Origin: Ascarosepion bandense
Taxonomy: Eukaryota; Mollusca; Cephalopoda; Sepiida; Sepiidae
NCBI GenBank assembly: GCA_037127315.1
Contig: JBBBDQ010001935.1
Location: forward strand, 2,336,001-2,400,000
Length of the DNA: 64,000 nucleotides
Direction: 5' to 3'
The position numbers were made by a program, and so were the translations under genes. The notes under the pieces were generated by a model. The model had not been told where the DNA came from. It worked only from the letters and a program-made list of their open reading frames with translations, and made no database searches. This document shows, piece by piece, positions 35,201 to 46,403 of the stretch. Within the stretch, counting starts at the first letter, position 1, and each line of letters begins with the position of its first letter.

Positions 35201-35600
35201 ATAAATTTGCAGGAAGACTATTTAAGAGTAGCAGAAGATACCAAAGTCATCTGAAGGCCATGGTTAAAGCCAATGGCAAGTTTACTGAATAAATATACTC
35301 AATAGTATTTCAAGACTTTTGTATAATTTGGGTAAATATATCTGTTGAAATATCTCAGTGTTATTTTCATTTTTACTTAATTTAGATAATTTATCTGTCG
35401 CACCCAGTATATAAAAGGCACAGGGAAGCTAAATGATGGTGGTGAAAAAATGACAGAAGACAGCATGTCATGTCAAAACCAATAACTTTGTAGATATATA
35501 ACTTTATATTGGTGATATGTTTAAGATAGTTGTACTGGTAAAACACTAAGTCAAGCCTCATTCTAAAGCCTTGTCTGATGTAAGGGGGTTCTTATTAAAT

Positions 35601-36395
35601 ACTAGCAGTATAGCCTGGCGTTGCTCGGTTGTAATGAAAGCTTTAAAACTAATCCATGGTCCTGAAGCTCAGACCCTTTGGACGTTGGCACGAAAGACTA
35701 AAAAGCAATAGTTGTTTCCAGTTAAAGCAAAATCATAGATATCAATTTCTGATATCGGGGAAAATGAGTCGTCTGAGAAGATCTACTAATGTTTAAGTCT
35801 AAAAATTATAATTTTACCAAGTTAGAGCAATTTCTGCAGCAAGAACCACGATAAAAGGGCTAAAATCCTGATCTTGATCAGACCTGAGTGGATATCGGGG
35901 TATTGAGTTCCAATATCTGGGAGAAATTGAAAAAAATAAGTCACTCATGACCTGACCAGAAGCCTAAAGGATATTTGTGTGAAGTTTGGTGAGAATCGGA
36001 TAAAAATTGTGGATTTGTATAAAGGACATACAGACAGATAAACAGACACACACAGACATCTTGCCTTTTATACATATATATTATTGATTTTCTGCACTAT
36101 TGTAAGAACTGCAACCTTGAAGCTTCTGAATATCGTTTCTTATGTCTTTGTCTATGAGTGTATCAAATTTAATTAAAATTGGACCACTCTTTCTATAACC
36201 CAATTTTTTTTTATAATCGATTTTCAATATTTATCAGGGGTACTTTGACACAAAACCTAGCTAAGAACACTCGCAGACGCTTATAGTACAACTGTGTAAA
36301 TTTTTGAGAAAATCAGTTCAGCTGTTTCGGAGTCTATAGGTAACAGGCACACACACACAGTTTCATTTATAAATAAGTTTATATTTAGATATTCT
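35601..36395 (+). mobile_element. Dispersed family N element (5' and 3' modules)
   Basis: It starts 'tactagcagtatagcctggcgttgctcgg', has 'taatgaaagctttaaaactaatccatgg', then 'gagaatcggataaaaattgtgg', and a first end 'cagacatcttgccttttatacatatata'. A second module follows ('attgtaagaactgcaacc' to 'tttcatttataaataag'). Copies or parts recur at 37967, 51950 (inverted), 54815 and 57889. The terminal pattern resembles ISL2EU-type or RTE-like families in other animals; I cannot decide. Confidence 0.65.
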
Positions 36396-36449
36396 TCTTT
36401 CATTTATATGAATCCATTTTTATCATGTGATAAAAAATAGGCTCGTACC

Positions 36450-36965
36450 ATTACATTTCTACCACTTTCCTTCACAATTCTGATGGTGTCTTGGTGTTAC
36501 AAGGAGTTTTGTTGGTCTCTCGCACATCTATGCCCCACAGATAATAATCAAGGTGATTGCAGTCTGGGGTGGGGTAGGTGGCCAGATGTAAGGGGTGATG
36601 TGATTGCAGAAATTGTTTGACAGCTATGTGTGGTTTTTTTTTGCTTGTGTGGCATGGTGCAGAGTCCTGTTGCTAGACATAGGGTCTTTCAGTAGCCACC
36701 CTCTTGACCCAAGGCAGCACTACCTTCTGAAGGCACTTATTGTATGCCTCCATGTTGAGTCTTATGCCCTGTGAGAAGATGAATGAAGGCATCACATCAC
36801 CATCACTAGCGATCACTCCAAACATCTTTGTAATCACTATCTTCAGATTGTTGCCTGATACACTCTGAAATGTTTGTATTGGTGCTTCCAGTGTGAATGC
36901 CAAGCAGTACAGCACGCCTTTACAATTTCCGACTGATGGAATTAAGTCATGGTGGTCTTTTCCTT
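36450..36965 (-). pseudogene. mariner/Tc1 transposase, C-terminal half
   Basis: On the minus strand 36915-36673 encodes 'KIVITKMFGVIASDGDVMPSFIFSQGIRLN...EVVLPWVKRVATERPYV'-type sequence (observed 'KCLQKVVLPWVKRVATERPYV'), then a TAG stop, then 'QQDSAPCHTS' and, further on, 'PDCNHLDYYLWG', the Asp-containing catalytic blocks of mariner-family transposases. It is in more than one frame and carries a stop, so it is dead. Confidence 0.8.
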
Positions 36966-37359
36966 ACAGACTGTGCCCAACTGACCCTACTATACTGTGC
37001 AGTTAACAAAATCAAAAACAAGCGACACACATGTGCAAAATTAAAAACATAAAATGGTGAAAAGTTACCAGTCACAACCTGTAGATGTTTTCGAAGTAAC
37101 TGTTCTGATGAACTTTCTTCTTTGATACCTAAACTTTATGAATTAATGTTGTTGTTGTTTTGTTTTTACGGCAAATCAACTTCGGCGGGTCATTTATTGC
37201 CAACTAAACTTTATTTATTTATTACTGGTAATACCTTTTTCTTTCAACAATAAATTGTTGTTTTTATATAAGTTTTGTGTCTAGTAATACTTTTTTCTTT
37301 TCGAGTATCAAGATTCATTGGGATTTGTTTTTAAGGGCAGGGTCCCCAAGTCCTACCCT

Positions 37360-37513
37360 TGTTATTTAACCCATAACTGGAGGGACAGGACGGATTAATA
37401 CATTTCCCAAGGGTTCCAGTGCTTAAGTGAATGCTGGGTTTTCAACTGGAATTCGAACTCAGCTCACCTATTTATCTTTCCAAGCCGACATCCACTGCAC
37501 CATAAGGCACATC
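37360..37513 (-). mobile_element. SINE-1 head fragment
   Basis: 'taacccataactggagggac', 'cccaagggttcc', 'actggaattcgaactcagctc' and 'ccactgcaccataaggcacatcc' give the head half on the minus strand. It abuts the 5S rRNA-like sequence. Confidence 0.8.
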
Positions 37514-37521
37514 CGTCACTA

Positions 37522-37641
37522 TACGCTTACAGCACCTGGTATTCCCAAGCGGTCACCCATCTAAGTACTGACCAGGCTCAACGTTGCTTAACTTTGGTGA
37601 TTGAGCGAGAACCAGTGTATTCAATGTGATAGGCCGTAAGC
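37522..37641 (-). rRNA. 5S rRNA-like sequence (full length, probably pseudogene)
   Basis: The reverse complement begins 'gcttacggcctatcacattgaa', contains 'agttaagcaacgttgagcc' and 'ggtcagtacttagatgggtg', and ends 'gggaataccaggtgctgtaagc'. That is the 120-nt animal 5S rRNA in order, including the A box, intermediate element and C box of the internal promoter. Substitutions in conserved helices (for example 'accaggtgctgtaagc' at the 3' end) make a pseudogene or 5S-derived SINE head more likely than a working gene. It is a solitary copy, wedged between a SINE fragment and a LINE tail. Confidence 0.85.
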
Positions 37642-37654
37642 CTTTATGAACTGA

Positions 37655-37960
37655 ATTGCAGTACTAGATTGGCTGCAAGGTCTCATCATTTTACTGTTGA
37701 AATAGCTTGATGTAATTGTAATTTCTATTCTAAGAATTGCTTTGCTTGCACTTCTCACTTTTGAAATTCTCTTCTGGCCTCTTGCTTCTAGTCAACTTTG
37801 ATCTTTAAAAATTTAGAGGCAATGTCAATTTTCATCTTCTGTCTTCTCCATTCCTGTTCTTTTATTGCTTTCTCTTCTTAATAATGTTTTCTTTTTCTCA
37901 TTCTTTCACACTCAGAAACCCCTTGTCTTAGTGGTTTTATTGCCTTGCTTATGATGTATT
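37655..37960 (+). mobile_element. LINE 3' end fragment (divergent subfamily)
   Basis: The coding relic 'RLAARSHHFTVEIA' is followed by a T/C-rich 3' region and the end 'cttagtggttttattgccttgctt'. It is homologous to 1497-1680. Confidence 0.65.
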
Positions 37961-37966
37961 AGCAGT

Positions 37967-38720
37967 ATAGCCCGGCATTGCTCGGGTTTAATGAAAGCTT
38001 TAAAACTAATCCATGGTCCTGGAGCTCAGACTCTTTGGACGTTGGCACGAAAGACAAAAAGGCAATAGATGTTTCCAGTTAAAGTGAAACCGTAGACTGA
38101 AAGAAAAATGAATGGATGCAAGTCAAATTTTGATTTCCTGGTATCGATATCAAATACGTTTTTTTCATTGTAAACTGAATTTTGAAGGCTAAATAAGTCC
38201 TCTGAGTAAATGGTATCATGGCTGAGACAAAGAACTACAATTATACCTACTCAGAGCCAAACCCGAAGCAAAAACTAAAATAAAAGGGCTGAAAAAATAC
38301 AGAAATACAGACAGATAAACAGGCACACACACACACACACACACACAAAAACATCTTGCCTTTTATATATATATATTATCGATTTTTTGCACTATTGTAA
38401 GAACTGCAACCTTGAAACTTCTGAATATCGTTTCTTATGTCTTTGTCTATGTGTGTATCAAATTTGATTAAAATCGGACCACTCCTTCTATAATCCGATT
38501 TTTTTGCTTATCGATTTTTGTTATCTATTGGGAGTACCTCGACACAAAACCAAGCTAAGAACACTCACAGACGCTTATAGTACAAATGTGTAAATATTCA
38601 AGAAAATCGGTTCAGCCGTTTCGGTAATGGATACACACACATACAGACACACACACACACATACACACATGCACACACACACAAAGTTCCATTTATAAAT
38701 AAGTTTAGATTTAGATTAGA
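37967..38720 (+). mobile_element. Dispersed family N element
   Basis: It starts 'attagcagtatagcccggcattgctcggg' and includes 'gagctcagactctttggacgttggcacg'. It has (ac)n at about 38326-38348, the end 'gccttttatatatatata', and then the second module to about 38720 with further (ac)n. Confidence 0.7.
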
Positions 38721-38989
38721 TTAGATAACATTTTGAGGTGTATACATCTAGGTAAATAATATAATTTGTTTTTGTGGTTTGTGTTGAATACTTATTTTCT
38801 CCCTATTAAGATGTTCAGTTGTTTTTATTTATTGTCACGTTTTTCAGCTGCATTAAAAATCTTTTTGTGCATTAAATATTGAAGTGACTGAATATTTGTT
38901 TCTCGAATGCCTTGATTTAATGTGATGTTGTTTTTATTTTCAGTTTGATTTCATCACATTTAGTTATTATTTTCTCTCTCAAAAAAGAA

Positions 38990-39260
38990 TCAAGAGCCAC
39001 TGATAATGGTTACCTCCCTTGAGATTGAATGATAAAAAAGCCACTTATAATAGTTTGCTCTCTTGAGAAAGAATAAAAAAAGAACTTACCTTCATTTGAA
39101 TAAAATGAAAAAAAAAAAGCCACTTATAATGGTTACATTCCTTGGGAGAAAATGAAAAAGAAGCCACATAATGATTACCTCCCTTGCGAGAAAACTTAAA
39201 GATAACAGCAACTTATATTAGTTACCTCCCTTGGCAGAAAATACAAATAGAAGCTAATTT
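38990..39260 (+). repeat. Degenerate tandem repeat, about 55-bp unit, 5 copies
   Basis: Variants of 'gccacttataatggttacctccctt' plus 'gagagaaaatgaaaaag' recur five times with A-run length changes. The surrounding 38720-39890 has no gene I can support. Confidence 0.7.
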
Positions 39261-39892
39261 AAATTTGTTCTGAACTCATGTGAAAAAATAGCAAGAAAAT
39301 CAAGTTCACTTTCTTATTTGTTCTTTAAACAATACAAATATGTTTATTTTTCATAGTTACTTTCATTTTTATGTTTTAAACTTGTCTGCTATATCAGATT
39401 ATCACTTTTGTGCACTTTTGGGAAGTGGATCTCCTTAAATATACACTAAAACTAGCAGAACAAAAAGGCCATTTTTCTTGATATCAACCATATATTGTTA
39501 TTATCACATTAATTGTAAATAATTTTATATCAAGTTTTAAATTTGATTGCTTTCAATTAAATCTACCCCTTTCTTAGATTTATCGAGACTTGCCTTAGTG
39601 CAGTGTTTAATGTGTTAATTTTCTAATAATAACCGGTTGATTTATATTTCTATGATTTCTGAATATGATCTTGTGCCAAAATTAGCTCAGTTCCTACAAA
39701 TATCTGTGATGATGGTCAGGTAATATTCTGAAATGTTTTAATGACAAAAGTCAATGTAATTATTTTATAGTAGAAATCATTACAGATGATTTTGAATGTT
39801 AATTTTTATTTCTTATATATTTTTTTTGTTTTCTGTCTTTCATTTTGATTGTTTCCTCTCATTCCTTGTTCGCGATTTTTTATTTATTTATA

Positions 39893-40122
39893 TTTTTGAT
39901 AAGCATTTCATCCCAAGCAAGGCAGAAATGTCATGCCACTGGTGTGCAGGGGGTGATAGGGAAAGAAAGAAAAAAGTACAAGGGATGTTGAAGAAAAGAG
40001 ATGGATGGGAATCAAAGAGATGGCAATTGACATTGCATTTAAACTTTTGGAGATTATAGCTATCAGGGAAGTAAGTAAATGGAAGAGAGTTCCACAGGCA
40101 AGAAATGAAAGAAAATATGGTG
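39893..40122 (-). mobile_element. APE-type LINE 3' end fragment, decayed
   Basis: 'catttcatcccaagcaaggc', 'catgccactggtgtgcaggggg', 'acatttaaacttttggagattatag'-type sequence on the + strand equals the reversed family 3' end. It is 5'-truncated near 'gttccacaggcaag'. Confidence 0.7.
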
Positions 40123-40414
40123 AAATATGGTAACTGAATTTTCTGTTCAGTATTAAGTTATTATCCCCTTACCTCATCTGTGTGAAATATTATCTTACGT
40201 CTATGACACAACTCAAAGCTTCATGCGTTATGCAATCATTAGGTGCATATTTCAAACTAACAGTTTAATAGAAAAAAAACTTGTCATCTTAAACCATATC
40301 AAGAATCCAAATTTGCTTAATAAATATAGTGATTTAATGACCACATGATGTCATAGAAAAAATACTTAAATTCTTAGATGCAGAGTGATAAAGATTACTC
40401 TTTACGTTTGCCTC

Positions 40415-40432
40415 TTTCGTTCGTTCGTTCGT

Positions 40433-40472
<40 letters not shown>

Positions 40473-40475
40473 TGC
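40415..40475. repeat. (CGTT)n/(CTTT)n microsatellite
   Basis: 'cgttcgttcgttcgtt' passes directly into about ten 'cttt' units. Confidence 0.95.
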
Positions 40476-40499
40476 AATGCAATATTCCTTTCAACAATT

Positions 40500-40975
40500 A
40501 TGAATTAATCCCCTTTTATTTTTGCTCTTTACATTTTTTAATTTTTAATTTTTAATTCTAAATTTTACTTCATAATTGTTCTTTTCATTTTTATTTTATC
40601 TTATTTTTATTTAAAATTTTAAAATGTTAATTTTTCCTACATTTTTTCGACATGTAATATTTGAATATTTCAACCTTTAAAACTCATGATTTACGCCCCT
40701 CTGATTTCTTCTCCCTGCATTTAATTATTTTTTATTTTTATTTTAATTTTAAATTTTGAATTTAAATTTTAAATTTTTATCCAGCTGTAACAGTAAAATA
40801 TTTAAATGTTTATTGTTGTTATTAAAATAGCATCAACTTAACTTTATAAGATTTAATTCCCATGAACAATGAGTGAACTTAAATTCAAATCTATTAAATT
40901 GTTAGTTTGAAATATGCACCTAACAATTGCATAATGCATGGAGCTTTGTGGCATAGACGTAGGATAACATGTATA

Positions 40976-41025
<50 letters not shown>

Positions 41026-41100
41026 CATCGCTCATTCCGTAATGAATTAGAGCACTCTGGCTATTGGGCATGTATAATGATAATGTATATGCTAAAATGT
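40500..41100. other. AT-rich non-coding sequence with (AT)n
   Basis: Very AT-rich sequence with 'tttttaattt' runs, and an (at)n tract at 40983-41016. No gene is visible. Confidence 0.5.
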
Positions 41101-41118
41101 CTGCCTTCTTCTACCAAA

Positions 41119-41263
41119 CGCCCATAGCCCAGAGGTAGAATTGCCGACTGATGCCAATTCGGTCGGGTTTCAATCCTGGGTTAAAAGCAATCAGAGTCTA
41201 ACCGTACTGATGAGCTGTGATACAGCAAAACAGATCTGTCTGCAGATGACTATATATATATAT
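41119..41263 (+). mobile_element. Small Pol III-type retroposon: tRNA-like head plus hammerhead-like ribozyme
   Basis: A tRNA-like head has A box 'tagcccagaggtag' (41125-41138) and B box 'gggtttcaatcc' (41165-41176). About 30 bp later a hammerhead-type core follows: CTGATGA (41207-41213), helix II 'gctgt...acagc' (41214-41226), AAAA where GAAA is required (41227-41230), helix III 'ca...tg', and a GTC cleavage-site triplet ending at 41240. A short (ta)n tail ends the element. It is about 145 bp in all. Confidence 0.65.
41207..41245 (+). ncRNA. Hammerhead-ribozyme-like core, G12 mutated
   Basis: Core order C3-U-G-A-U-G-A9, helix II of 5 bp with a 3-nt loop, A-A-A-A in place of G12-A-A-A, helix III of 2-3 bp closing a GATC loop, U16.1-C17. 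Helix I is short (a/t, t.g, g/c). All but G12 fit. The mutated G12 is a catalytic base, so this copy is expected to be inactive while family members with GAAA could cleave. Confidence 0.6.
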
Positions 41264-41399
41264 AGCCAAGAAGAAAATCTAGCCATAATACTATTTTAGA
41301 AAGAAAAAAAATTACTAAATGAAAAGATCCGAAATAATGTCCGAATGTAAACACATCAGAAAATATATTTTAGGATCATACAAGTCTGGATGAATGTGT

Positions 41400-41575
41400 T
41401 TACATTTCATGAAAAAACTCCTCCCTTATTTTTCAATTTATTTTAAACTTCCAGTCATAAGCTCTGAAAATCACTGGTACGTTTGAAAAAAAAAAAAAAC
41501 GTTGGAAAATCAGTTGATACCGCCTGAAGATACTGAAAGGTTGAAACCGAGGTCGCATAATCAGTTGACTTTTAT
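41400..41575 (+). repeat. Family X copy with conserved hammerhead core bases
   Basis: 41524-41554 reads CTGAAGA, TACT-GAAA-GGTT, GAAA, CCGAG, GTC. Every invariant core base is present. Helix II is weak (U.U, A-U, C-G, U.G) and helix I has only two pairs. The copy is flanked by 'aaaatcagttgatac' and 'ataatcagttgac', a short direct repeat. Confidence 0.5.
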
Positions 41576-41754
41576 GAAGTGCACATTAAAGTCAACACTC
41601 TGCCAAGATTGTGTTTAGCATGAAACAGACATTGACTTTGGGTTCTGTCTTCAATATTCACTTTTATATTTACGTGTTCTCTATCATTGATATTGAGCAC
41701 TTTAACCCCTAAATATAGCATACCTGAAAAATGTATACATATTTTAATCATAGC

Positions 41755-42105
41755 AACTTTTACAGTTAAACAGATAAGATGTAACCGTAAATTCTACTCC
41801 AACAGCTTCTTTTCTCGCGCTTCCCGCCTGTGGAACTCCCTTCCACAAGACTGCTTTCCCGACAGCTACAATCTCCAGGTGTTTAAATGTAGGGTCAATA
41901 GACACCTCCTATCACACTAACTCCCAATTATTCTCAGAACACTCTCATCTACCCAACCCTCATTCTCGGTATCCTTACCCGCCTATCACCCACCCTCTGA
42001 CATTTCCTATATTTAACCATCCTTTCTCCACTCTATGTGGCCCCCTGCGCAGTAGTGGCAGTGACATGCTTTGCTCGGGGTGAAACGCTTATAAAAAAAA
42101 AAATT
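41755..42105 (+). mobile_element. APE-type LINE 3' end, 5'-truncated
   Basis: Coding relic 'FYSNSFFSRASRLWNSLPQDCFPDSYNLQVFKCRVNRHLLSH' ends at the normal stop. The 3' UTR and 'tgctttgctcggggtgaaacgctt' plus a poly-A follow. It meets the next LINE tail to tail. Confidence 0.9.
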
Positions 42106-43361
42106 CACCCTAAGCATGGCATTCTCCTGCCACTGTTGTGTAGGGGGTTACAGAGGGGAAATGATGAGAAAGAGGGCTTAGTAACAGGAAGTGTCAGGAG
42201 GAGGGTAATAGACGGATGAGAATACCGAGGATGGGGGTGGAGTAGATGGAAAAGGAGCTTGAGAGAATGGATATGTGTTAGTGAGATAGAAGGTGTCTAT
42301 TGACTTTACAATTCCTGGAGATTGTAGCTGTCAGGGAAGCAAGTAAATGGAAGGGAATTCTACAGGCGGGAAGTGCGTGAAAAGAAGCTGTTAGAGTAGA
42401 CATTGCGGTTACATTTTATCTGTTTCACTGTAAAAGGGTGGGACCTAGTTGCTAATCTAGTAGCTCGTGTAAATTTATACCTAGGGGGCACCATAGATCT
42501 AAGTTCGTTGGAGCAGAAGCTGTGAAAGTATTTATAGAAGAAGCACAGGGAAGCCACGTCACACCGGTGAGATAGCGACTGCAGCCGAACTGCCAAGTTG
42601 GTATCGATCTCATTACAGATTCTCCGTTGGATTTTGTCAAGAACCCCGATGTGAATAGCAGGGGCACCTGACCAACAGTATTCAATACACGGGCGGATGG
42701 TAGATTTATATATGTGCAGGATGGACTCAGGCGGGAAAAAACTTCCTGGCCCTGCACAGAGACCCGACCTTCTTAGCAGTAGATTTAGCAATGGATTCGA
42801 TATAGTCACTCTACTTGAGGTCCGCTGAGAGTGTGAGGCCAAGGAGGCGTAGTGTTTTACTTTCAGGGAGGCTAGCCTGTTCCTGCTAATGGGGGGGGGG
42901 GGGTAGGAGCGATTTTCTATGATGGTTCATAGATAGCAGCTTCGTTTTGGAAGCATTAAAATTTACGAGTCATTTCTTACCCCAGTCCACCACGGATTGG
43001 AGGTCCTTCTCAAGTTCAGCAGCGAGGTTCGCTTTGTCAACCTCAGCAGATTTTTTATCGAGGCGAGAGTAAACGGTGGTGTCGTCAGCGTACATGCCTA
43101 CTTGGGATCTTATTAGACCGGGGAGATCCTTAATGTAGATCAGAAAAAGCGTAGGATCTAGAATAGAGCTTTGAGGGACACCCGCATTCGTATGGTAGTT
43201 TTGGGAGGCATGTCCGTTCAATATTACCTTCATTGTACGATTTGAGAGGAATGACTGGATTAGGTCAAACAATTGTCCAGTTATACCATAGCTCCGCGGC
43301 TTGCGTAGATGGTCAGCATACCAGACTTTGTCGAACGCTTTGGGAATATCCAGGGCAACAG

Positions 43362-43362
<1 letters not shown>
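42106..43362 (-). pseudogene. APE-type LINE, RT region, 5' end lost at a (CTAT)n tract
   Basis: Minus-strand frames 43272-42970 ('SFLSNRTMKVILNGHASQNYHTNAGVPQSSILDPTLFLIYIKDLPG' and 'GMYADDTTVYSRLDKKS') and 42842-42360 ('YKSTIRPCIEYCWSGAPAI', 'RRICNEIDTNLAVRLQSLSHRCDVASLC') are broken by frameshifts, one of them at a G run (42892-42903). RT motif 'GVPQSSILDPTLF' and the YADD motif are intact. The element stops inside the coding region where (CTAT)n begins at 43363. Confidence 0.9.

Positions 43363-43418
<56 letters not shown>
43363..43418. repeat. (CTAT)n microsatellite
   Basis: About 13 uninterrupted tetranucleotides, the complement of the GATA repeats elsewhere, directly at the LINE breakpoint. 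Confidence 0.95.
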
Positions 43419-43419
<1 letters not shown>

Positions 43420-43750
43420 ATGAGTTGAATATATGGATCGGAATCCGACAAGATGAATAGAATAAGTTAAGAACAAATAAGAAAAAGGGTTTTTAATCTA
43501 ACATGTTTCATTTTAACAAGCTTCTTCAGAGATTCATTAACAACGAATGATTTAAAAATCTAAAAAACAGCATGTTGATTGAGGTATGGTTTCATTGGTC
43601 AAATTCGTGTTACGTGTGATGAAGTATAGTGGGTTATCCGTTATGGTGAAGTGTATTTGTGTGCTGAAATATATTAATTGAATTTGGCCTTGTTAGTAGA
43701 TAGCCCACTATAAGAGGGGTATAAAACAAGAAAATAAAATTGTGCATAGA

Positions 43751-43798
<48 letters not shown>

Positions 43799-44621
43799 CA
43801 AATAAGGTTTTTTACAAATAAAAGTAATGTCTTTTGGTTGGTACAAAGATCGTTAAAAATGTTCATAGCAGTAAATGCCGAAAAGAGTTTGTGCGTATGC
43901 ATGTGTGAGCGTTTGTTTGTTAGGAGAGTCATTGAAGTCTCCGCTCAGTCAATCGGGTAATTGGCTCAGTGAACAGTGAAGAAGAAGATGAGAGAGAAAG
44001 GAGAGACAAGCATAATGCGATCGCTTGACGTGGTCAAGGGACGTATTAATTATGCTCGTATTTTCTCAACTGGTGGTGCTTCCTGTGTCGTCCTTTTATT
44101 TCGTCTTCGGGGCTTCGAACAAGTCATTTGGGAATTCACACCCGAATTTAATTCTGGGCTTCCCATTGGACGATAAACAAAATCACGTCGGCTCGCGAAA
44201 AGGGTCCGGAATTTGATATTTATTTATTTTTGGTTTACCACCGGAACTTCTGCATGGAGCTCAGATGAGAAAAGGCCAGTTTTGATCTTTTGCTATCTAG
44301 GCCTTTGAGGGCAAACATCCGGTCCCTGGTATCACCACAAAAGCAATGGATGAATATTAAATGTAGCAGAAAACAAAAAAAAAACAAAAACAAAGAACAA
44401 AAAACTTGTGTCTGTTTCGTTGTGTGTGCCAATGCATAATAAAAACATTAAATGTTTATTATGAATGTAAAACTAATGTGTGTTAAACGTGTTTGAACTA
44501 TAGACGAATTAAGTGTGTGTATATGGCGGTAATGTTAGTAAGTGTGAATATATATTCTGAACATATAACTAAAACAATAATTATTATCAATAAATAAAAT
44601 ATTTACAATATTAGTTTTGAT

Positions 44622-44665
<44 letters not shown>

Positions 44666-45735
44666 TTTTTCACACATAAAATGACGCGCTTTATAGGAAA
44701 TGAATAAAACGTTTCTAAAATGTTAAATAACTAATTTATTTAGTTAAAATGTGCCCCATATTGATGAATGTTCTCCAAAGTACCTCTAAATTCTTAATCC
44801 CATTTTTAAAAAGATATCATCCTTTGATGTGATAAATTGTTCAAATGCCTCGATTATCTTTTCCTTATTTGAGAATGTTTTATTTCATCTGAAAAGCACA
44901 AAATGCTTAAATAATTGGTAATGTAGGGTTCTCGGCTATGTCTGTCAAATTGGCCTTGTGCCAAACACAACCGAAGTCCCCACGATTTAAAATATCAGAA
45001 GGTTGAAAGAATGAAAGTGTTTGTAAAATAAATTAAATTTTATTCACAGAGCAGAATAGTATCAATTCGAAAGAAGTGAAATTCTTAACTATGTAAATGT
45101 TCAAAGAGAAAATGTACATATTTAGTCAATTTGTAAGAGGAATAGTAAAAGAGAGTTAATTGTCCATAATTCTTGTTAGCAGAATGGATGTATGCAGAAA
45201 GATTAACAGGTTGATAATAAAGTCTGTGTTCCTTTCCTTTTTTATGGCCGGCGAGAAAGTGAAAAGAAAAATGAAGCAATAAATGAAATTGTACTTATCG
45301 GACGTTAATTTTTAGGAGACAGTGGAAGTATCTTGTTGTTTTTGTTGTTGTTGTCGTCTTCTTTTTTGACTGCGAGAATGTTGAGGATGGAGAAGAAGAA
45401 GTAGAGGAAAATAGAACGAGTGAAGAAGGAGAACGAATATGTGTCGGGACCTTATGTTCTGGTCAGTGTTTTAAGTTTTTGTCACATGTTGCTAGTGTAT
45501 GATATCGCTGTTTCCATCTCACCGACTGATTCTGACTTTCTTTGTGTTTTTATAGCCATTTAGTGTTTCACACTGAATTGCTAACTTCTCTCTTAGATTT
45601 TCAAATTGCTTCCTTCCATTGGTTAGAAAATTAATTTAACATCGGATCGCGAAATCCGGCTTCGTCTTTTTCTTTTAGTCTGGGGTCAATCCTTTTCCTA
45701 TTCGTCAAAGTTAAATTTCACACTTGATTGTGAAT
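43419..45735. other. Mostly unassigned non-coding sequence with (AT)n tracts
   Basis: (AT)n tracts lie at about 43757-43797 and 44624-44662. On the minus strand near 43485-43530 a 'ctgaagaagcttgttaaaatgaaac' block resembles the family X/Y cores, a 25-base motif given here only by its ends ctgaaga and gaaac. Small frames at 43976-44216 have no features I recognise. Confidence 0.45.
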
Positions 45736-46403
45736 TTTGCCCTGGTCTAGTTTTTCCAAAATGCTTTCAGTCATCCTGATCGATTTTGCGGGTGTGAATT
45801 TTTTCTTTTTGTGTTTCAGTTAATTGTTGAATGACATAGAATTTCTATCCGATAGTAATCAGTAGGAAAGATATCAGATGAATATGGATGATGGGGCAAA
45901 TTTTCATAATTCAGGCCATGCAGCTTTAGAGCAGTTGAGTGAAAAGCGTGTGGCCGTGCAGCAAAATTGAGCCATCCCTATTTACAATCGTATTTTCCGC
46001 AATACGAGGTTGCTGTTATCGTTTTAACTTGAGGCAAGAATGAATAATGAATAATGAATAATGAATAACCCTGCACAGTAGCCATTAATTTTTTAGGGTG
46101 AAGTTGGGGTTTTGGGGATTGTTTTGGTGATTCACTTGCATCTAACCACTGACCTACGCCCTTACTATTGACAAAGACAAAGAATATTCATTTCTCTTCA
46201 CATGCAATGATTCGATACGGAAATGTTTCTTTTTCATTTGGGAAAGCGAAAGAGAGCAAACCTTAAAGCGACAGGGTTTTCTGAGTCTCATTCATTTCAT
46301 TCGAAACAAACCAGTTTCTTTATTTTTCTCATTGCTTTCAAGTTTCGAGAAACAGTTGTGAGAAATGCTTCGAGGTCTGATGCAAGTTTTCGAATTTTAG
46401 TTC

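Noticed and set aside
43976..44216. Overlapping 60-66 codon frames
   Set aside because: No domain, no splice context and no repeat homology recognised. Likely chance.
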